Origin: Candidatus Kapaibacterium sp. | GTDB taxonomy: Bacteria; Bacteroidota; Ignavibacteria; Kapaibacteriales; JAEUSM01 | NCBI GenBank assembly: GCA_016788785.1 | Contig: JAEUSM010000012.1 | Span: forward strand, 170,453-234,452 | DNA: 64,000 bases | Direction of reading: 5' to 3' | In this document: positions 60,139-64,000 of the stretch, piece after piece | Numbering within the stretch: position 1 is the first letter of the stretch | Layout: every line of letters starts with the position of its first letter | Notes under the pieces: model-generated | Told to the model about the DNA's origin: nothing | The model's input: the letters and a program-made list of their open reading frames with translations, nothing else | Databases searched by the model: none | Program-made: the position numbers and the translations under genes

Positions 60139-61500
60139 ATGATACAACAAGTTTCGTTTAATGATTTGAAAGAAATTGCACCAATTTCCGATAAAACGCC
60201 TACAATTCATATTCCTTTACCTTCCATTCGTTCTATTGGAACAAATAAAGATTTATATCTACTTCAAGAGGAAAATCAATCGTTGATTAGTATGACCATC
60301 CTCTTCAGAAATAATACGATAATTGAACAACCAGGATTGAAAAAACTAGCAACAAAGTTAATTGGAAGAGGAACAAACAAAAGAAATGCTCAAGAAATAT
60401 CAGAACAATTTGATTTTCTGGGAGCATCATATTCTTTTTCATCAAATTTTGAAACTTTCGCTGTTAATCTTTCTTCGTTAAAACAACACTTCGAACAATG
60501 TCTTGAAATACTATTTGATTCATTATTACATTCAACCTTTTCAGATTCTGAAATTCAAAAAGTAAAAAAGGAAATGGATGCTGATTTACTTTTCAGAGAT
60601 TCAGACCCAGATTCTTTGTGTGGATTAGCTTTCAGTTCTTCGTTTTATAAAGGTCATTATTATGCCAAACCTTTTGGTGGATTTTCTGCTTCGCTCATAG
60701 GATACCAACAAGATGAATTGAAAAAGGTTTATGATTCCATTCTTCAAAATTCAACGGTAGATGTATTCATTACTGGAACTATTGAAAATGAATTATTGGA
60801 GAGAATGAATAAAAACTATTTTTCACTGTTATCTTCACAATCACTTGAAATTCAACCTGTATTTGTAAATTCAACAAACCAAAGACATTCGGTTATTGCA
60901 CATAAAGATCAATCAAAACAAGTAGTTATAAAAGTAGGTCAAAATGGAATTGCACCTACACATCCAGATTCGCCAGCAATGAATATGCTCATTTCTTTGT
61001 TCGGTGGAAGTATACTTGGTAGACTTTCATTGTTATTACGAGAGCAAAAAGGTTATACCTATGGAGCGTATGCAGCTATTTCTGCTAAGTCAGTTGCGTC
61101 TGAAATTGTCGCATATACATCAGTAGGAAATGAGTACATTGAAGATACATTAGTTTCTATATTTACTGAATGGGAACGACTGAAAAATGAACCAATTGAA
61201 GCAGAAGAATTGCTTAGAACAAAGCAGTATTTACTTGGTTCCTATTCGCGTTTAATGGAAACCCCCCAAAAATTACTATCTATGTTTGTGAAATTGGTGC
61301 AACAAAATTTACCGATGGAATATCCGCTCCAATTGATTGAATACTATGGAAATTTGGACGTTAATACTCTTAACTATATCAAACAACAACATATTCAACC
61401 TGATGCTTTGACAATTGGGTTGTGTGCAGATTCGTCCATTATTGCAGATACAGTTAAAAAGCTCACTACACTCGAATATTATCAAGGAGACCCAAAATGA
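60139..61500 (+). CDS. M16-family peptidase-like protein without zinc motif
   Basis: A 453-residue protein with the two-half M16 (insulinase/processing peptidase) fold. The HxxEH zinc motif expected in the N-terminal half is replaced (IIEQPGLKKLATKLIGRGTN). The C-terminal partner motif GRLSLLLREQKGYTYGAYAAIS is intact. It therefore resembles the non-catalytic subunit of two-gene M16 systems, yet no catalytic partner lies beside it. There is no clear signal peptide. It overlaps the LolA-like gene by 4 bp. Confidence 0.78.
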   Translation: MIQQVSFNDLKEIAPISDKTPTIHIPLPSIRSIGTNKDLYLLQEENQSLISMTILFRNNTIIEQPGLKKLATKLIGRGTNKRNAQEISEQFDFLGASYSFSSNFETFAVNLSSLKQHFEQCLEILFDSLLHSTFSDSEIQKVKKEMDADLLFRDSDPDSLCGLAFSSSFYKGHYYAKPFGGFSASLIGYQQDELKKVYDSILQNSTVDVFITGTIENELLERMNKNYFSLLSSQSLEIQPVFVNSTNQRHSVIAHKDQSKQVVIKVGQNGIAPTHPDSPAMNMLISLFGGSILGRLSLLLREQKGYTYGAYAAISAKSVASEIVAYTSVGNEYIEDTLVSIFTEWERLKNEPIEAEELLRTKQYLLGSYSRLMETPQKLLSMFVKLVQQNLPMEYPLQLIEYYGNLDVNTLNYIKQQHIQPDALTIGLCADSSIIADTVKKLTTLEYYQGDPK

Positions 61501-62099
61501 AAATTCTAATAATCATATTGCTCCTCTTTAGTCCATTCATCATTGTTGCACAACAAACGAAAGAATCTGTTCATCAAACATTAGTTAATCAATATACAAA
61601 GTATAAAGGCATTCAAATAGATTTTGCTACCCAAAATTTACCGGATAGAAGTACTATTTTTGCAACGTTTGGGAATAAATATCAAATCAAAACTTCTGGT
61701 AGAACACTGTATTGCGATGGAGTAACTATTTGGAATGTTGATACTCAGAAAAAAAGTGTTGTAATTTCATCAGTAAAACAAAACAGAAACAGCTTTTCAA
61801 TTGATGAAGTTTTTTTCAATATAATTAAAAATTATATACCAACAGAATTGAAAGTCATTGATGCTAAACAAAAGCGCTCTGTTTTAACCCTGCTTCCAAA
61901 AAATACTGAATCGATAATTCAAAATGTGAATAGATTAAATCTGGAAGTAACTAATAAATCTATAACCGGAATTGTCATTGAAATGAACGCTCAAAGTGAG
62001 TATTTTCGTATTTTTAGTATCAAAGAGAAGAACGTTAAAGCGATTGATTGTACTTTTACTCCACCCAAAAATTTTTCAGTCGTAGATTTACGTAAATAA
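61497..62099 (+). CDS. LolA-like outer-membrane lipoprotein carrier
   Basis: A 200-residue periplasmic protein with a signal peptide (ILIIILLLFSPFIIVAQQ). The body fits the open beta-barrel LolA fold: YKGIQIDFATQN, GRTLYCDGVTIWNVDTQKKSVVIS and EVFFNIIKNY. LolA carries lipoproteins to the outer membrane. Sequence is divergent, so another LolA-fold protein is possible. In tight cluster with the M16-like gene and nadC. Confidence 0.75.
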   Translation: MKILIIILLLFSPFIIVAQQTKESVHQTLVNQYTKYKGIQIDFATQNLPDRSTIFATFGNKYQIKTSGRTLYCDGVTIWNVDTQKKSVVISSVKQNRNSFSIDEVFFNIIKNYIPTELKVIDAKQKRSVLTLLPKNTESIIQNVNRLNLEVTNKSITGIVIEMNAQSEYFRIFSIKEKNVKAIDCTFTPPKNFSVVDLRK

Positions 62100-62105
62100 C
62101 ATCCA

Positions 62106-62951
62106 ATGAATTTATCTGATTACAAACAAGAAATAGTTTCTTTAATTCAATTGGCATTTAATGAAGATGTCAGAACAGGTGATGTTACGTGCAATAGCAC
62201 AATTCCTGAGGATTTGAAAGGGTCTGCAAAACTATTACTCAAAGAAGATGGTGTCATTGCAGGTTTGTCAATTATTCCATGGATTTTTGAGGTATTTGGA
62301 GTGTCAATTGATTACACTCTTTCTGCTGAAGATGGTAAGTATTATGCAAAAGGAACTGTTCTTGGGGTGTTTACAGGTTCTGTACGTTCTTTGCTAATTG
62401 TAGAGCGAACCTTACTCAATTTTTTGCAACGAATGTCTGGCGTTGCGACAACAACGTATGAATATTCTAAAGTCTTAGAAAATACTCAAACAAAACTTTT
62501 GGATACTCGCAAAACAATTCCCGGTTTTCGTGTTTTAGATAAATATGCAGTTCATTGTGGTGGATCAATGAATCATCGCTTTGGTTTGTGGGATATGATT
62601 CTCATCAAAGATAATCATATTGACGCTAATGGAAGTATTGAAGTTGCAATTGAAAAAGCATTTTCATATTCAAGCGGACGGTATAAAATTGAAGTAGAAG
62701 CTAGAACTATTGAAGATGTCCAAAAAGCAATCGCAACTGGAAAAGTCGATAGAATTATGCTTGATAATTTCACCATTGAGCAAATGCACGAAGCAGTTTT
62801 AATCATTCCAAAACACATCGAAACTGAAGTTTCCGGTGGAGTAACCATCGAAACCCTCTCCGAAATCGCATCAACAAAAGTCAATTATATTTCCGTTGGA
62901 GCACTCACTCACTCCGTCAAAGCATTAGACATCTCGTTTAAGATAGTATAG
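62106..62951 (+). CDS. nadC: Nicotinate-nucleotide pyrophosphorylase (quinolinate phosphoribosyltransferase)
   Basis: A 281-residue enzyme that converts quinolinate and PRPP to nicotinate mononucleotide in NAD synthesis. Signatures: NEDVRTGDVTCNSTIP, ERTLLNFLQRMSGVAT, DTRKTIPGFRVLDKYAVHCGGSMNHRFGLWDMILIKDNH, EVEARTIEDV, MLDNFTIEQM and a final SVGALTHSVKALDISF. Complete, 6 bp after the LolA-like gene. Confidence 0.95.
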   Translation: MNLSDYKQEIVSLIQLAFNEDVRTGDVTCNSTIPEDLKGSAKLLLKEDGVIAGLSIIPWIFEVFGVSIDYTLSAEDGKYYAKGTVLGVFTGSVRSLLIVERTLLNFLQRMSGVATTTYEYSKVLENTQTKLLDTRKTIPGFRVLDKYAVHCGGSMNHRFGLWDMILIKDNHIDANGSIEVAIEKAFSYSSGRYKIEVEARTIEDVQKAIATGKVDRIMLDNFTIEQMHEAVLIIPKHIETEVSGGVTIETLSEIASTKVNYISVGALTHSVKALDISFKIV

Positions 62952-62973
62952 TATAATTTTTCAACAATCGTAG

Positions 62974-63046
62974 AGACGCCAAATATGGGCGTCTTATAGA
63001 TGTAACCACCTACGGCAACAGCTCCCTCTCCCCCATGAGGGAGAGG
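62974..63046. repeat. Dispersed palindromic repeats
   Basis: AGACGCC/GGCGTCT (62974-62993) and CCCTCTCC...GGGAGAGGG (63023-63046) match in kind and order reversed the palindromes at 49375-49439, each again near a TPR gene start. They fill much of the 220-bp gap between nadC and the TPR gene. Confidence 0.6.
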
Positions 63047-63171
63047 GTGGGGGAGAGGGGGCATTCCTCTACACTACTGAGACATTACTTTCAAACTCTT
63101 CAATCATCCATATTCACCTTTATTTTCGTATATTCGTACGACAAAAACCAATACTTCCTTCCAAAACCAAT

Positions 63172-64000
63172 ATGACTCCAGAAGAAATCAAACAAGCAAT
63201 TGAAAAATTAAGAAATTTAGGGAAATCTTCAAACAATAATGAAGCAATAGTCTTTGCTCATGAACTCTTGGAAAAACAGGCAATCCAAGAAGATGCCGAA
63301 TCACTTGCAAAGGTCTATAATCTACTTGGGATTGTTTACTATCAACTTTCTGACTACCCTAAAGCATTAGAGTATTACTCAAAAGCATTACACATCAATG
63401 AAGAAATTGGAAACAAATTTGGAATAGCTATTAACCTTGGGAATATTGGTATTGTTTACAAAAATCTTTCGAATTACCCCAAAGGCTTAGAGTATAACTC
63501 AAAAGCATTACACATCAATGAAGAACTTGGAAACAAAGATGGTATTGCAATTAACCTTTCGAATATTGGAAATGTTTACTACGATCTTTCGGACTACTCA
63601 AAAGCATTAGAGTACCACACAAAAGCATTACACATCAATGAAGAAATTGGAAAAAAAGTTGGTGTTGCAGCAATCCTTAGGAATATTGGCAATGTTTACT
63701 ATCAACTTTCAGACTTCCCAAAATCTTTAGAGTATTACTCAAAAGCATTACAAATCTTTGAAGATATTGGAAATAAGAATGGAATTGCTGGAAATCTTTT
63801 GAATATTGGGATTGTCTATTCAAAAACAGAATCTCCTTTTTACGATGCTAGAAAAGCAAAAGAGTATCTTCAAAAGGCTTTGGTACTTGGCGAAGAAATT
63901 GGTGCAAAAGATGTAATTAAAGAAGTGTATGAATATTTACATAGACTTAGACGTAATGAAAAACAATTTGAAGAAGCATTAGAATATCATTTAAAATCAA
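63172..64000 (+). CDS. TPR-repeat protein, probably third TPR-cyclase (partial)
   Basis: ATG at 63172; the frame is open to the window end (276 codons), so the C-terminus is missing. It begins MTPEEIKQAIEKLRNLG, close to the cyclase at 47450 (MTPEEIHQSIDTLRELL), and continues with 40-residue TPRs (LSDYPKALEYYSKALHINEEIGNK). The 120-bp DNA units between about 63330 and 63790 are very alike, suggesting recent internal duplication. A cyclase domain beyond the edge is expected but not seen. Confidence 0.8.
   Translation, partial: MTPEEIKQAIEKLRNLGKSSNNNEAIVFAHELLEKQAIQEDAESLAKVYNLLGIVYYQLSDYPKALEYYSKALHINEEIGNKFGIAINLGNIGIVYKNLSNYPKGLEYNSKALHINEELGNKDGIAINLSNIGNVYYDLSDYSKALEYHTKALHINEEIGKKVGVAAILRNIGNVYYQLSDFPKSLEYYSKALQIFEDIGNKNGIAGNLLNIGIVYSKTESPFYDARKAKEYLQKALVLGEEIGAKDVIKEVYEYLHRLRRNEKQFEEALEYHLKS

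Overview
The window comes from an AT-rich bacterium of the FCB group (Bacteroidota/Chlorobiota/Ignavibacteria/Kapabacteria). Evidence: promoters of the form TTTG-N19-20-TATATTTG (in front of rimP and of tRNA-Thr), host genes almost without Shine-Dalgarno sequences, surface proteins with C-terminal type IX secretion sorting domains, a DUF1800/DUF1501 pair, and cytosolic TPR-class III cyclase proteins that are common in Kapabacteria/Ignavibacteria-like genomes. The genus cannot be fixed from the sequence alone.

Layout. 1-4074 (mostly minus): an operon of an MFS transporter and two AhpD-like carboxymuconolactone decarboxylase proteins, a Crp/Fnr regulator with a perfect TTGAT-N4-ATCAA box beside it, pdxH and pgeF. 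4139-9269: a secreted PmbA-like protein, a REC-histidine kinase, a degenerate histidine kinase and a glutaryl-CoA-type dehydrogenase. 9351-18835 (plus): rimP-nusA-infB with a leader hairpin, rnhB, pyrC, a 3-hydroxyacyl-CoA dehydrogenase, a sensor kinase and gmhA. 18901-18974: tRNA-Thr(TGT).

18933-45349 is a 26.3-kb integrated element. It lies between a 91-92 bp direct repeat that holds the 3' half of tRNA-Thr plus its terminator, and it carries a tyrosine integrase beside the right repeat. Three blocks can be seen. (i) A 16.5-kb late operon (19323-35827, plus) encodes about eight proteins with a single C-terminal membrane helix. It also encodes several cell-wall-active proteins (CHAP, peptidoglycan-binding, M15-like, SLT), three soluble beta-rich capsid candidates, a transglutaminase-fold protein, a J-domain protein, and a DdrB/ParB-RadA-like ATPase. 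(ii) A leftward early operon (41670 to 37195) has a replication-initiator-like gene that contains four 12-bp iterons next to an AT-rich block, an excisionase-like protein, and a repeated Shine-Dalgarno coupling cassette. (iii) Control and cargo: XRE-type repressors with operator-like repeats, a Panacea toxin-antitoxin pair, and a PIN-domain module. No terminase, portal, tail tube, tape measure or baseplate gene can be recognised. The best explanation is a provirus of a tailless, probably membrane-containing virus with no relative I can name; this is an inference.

45379-64000 is host again: two TPR-adenylate/guanylate cyclases (minus), the DUF1800/DUF1501/LamG-choice-of-anchor surface cluster, a double OmpA protein, an M16-like protein without zinc motif, a LolA-like protein, nadC, and the start of a third TPR protein cut by the window end. 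Two intergenic regions hold related dispersed palindromic repeats.
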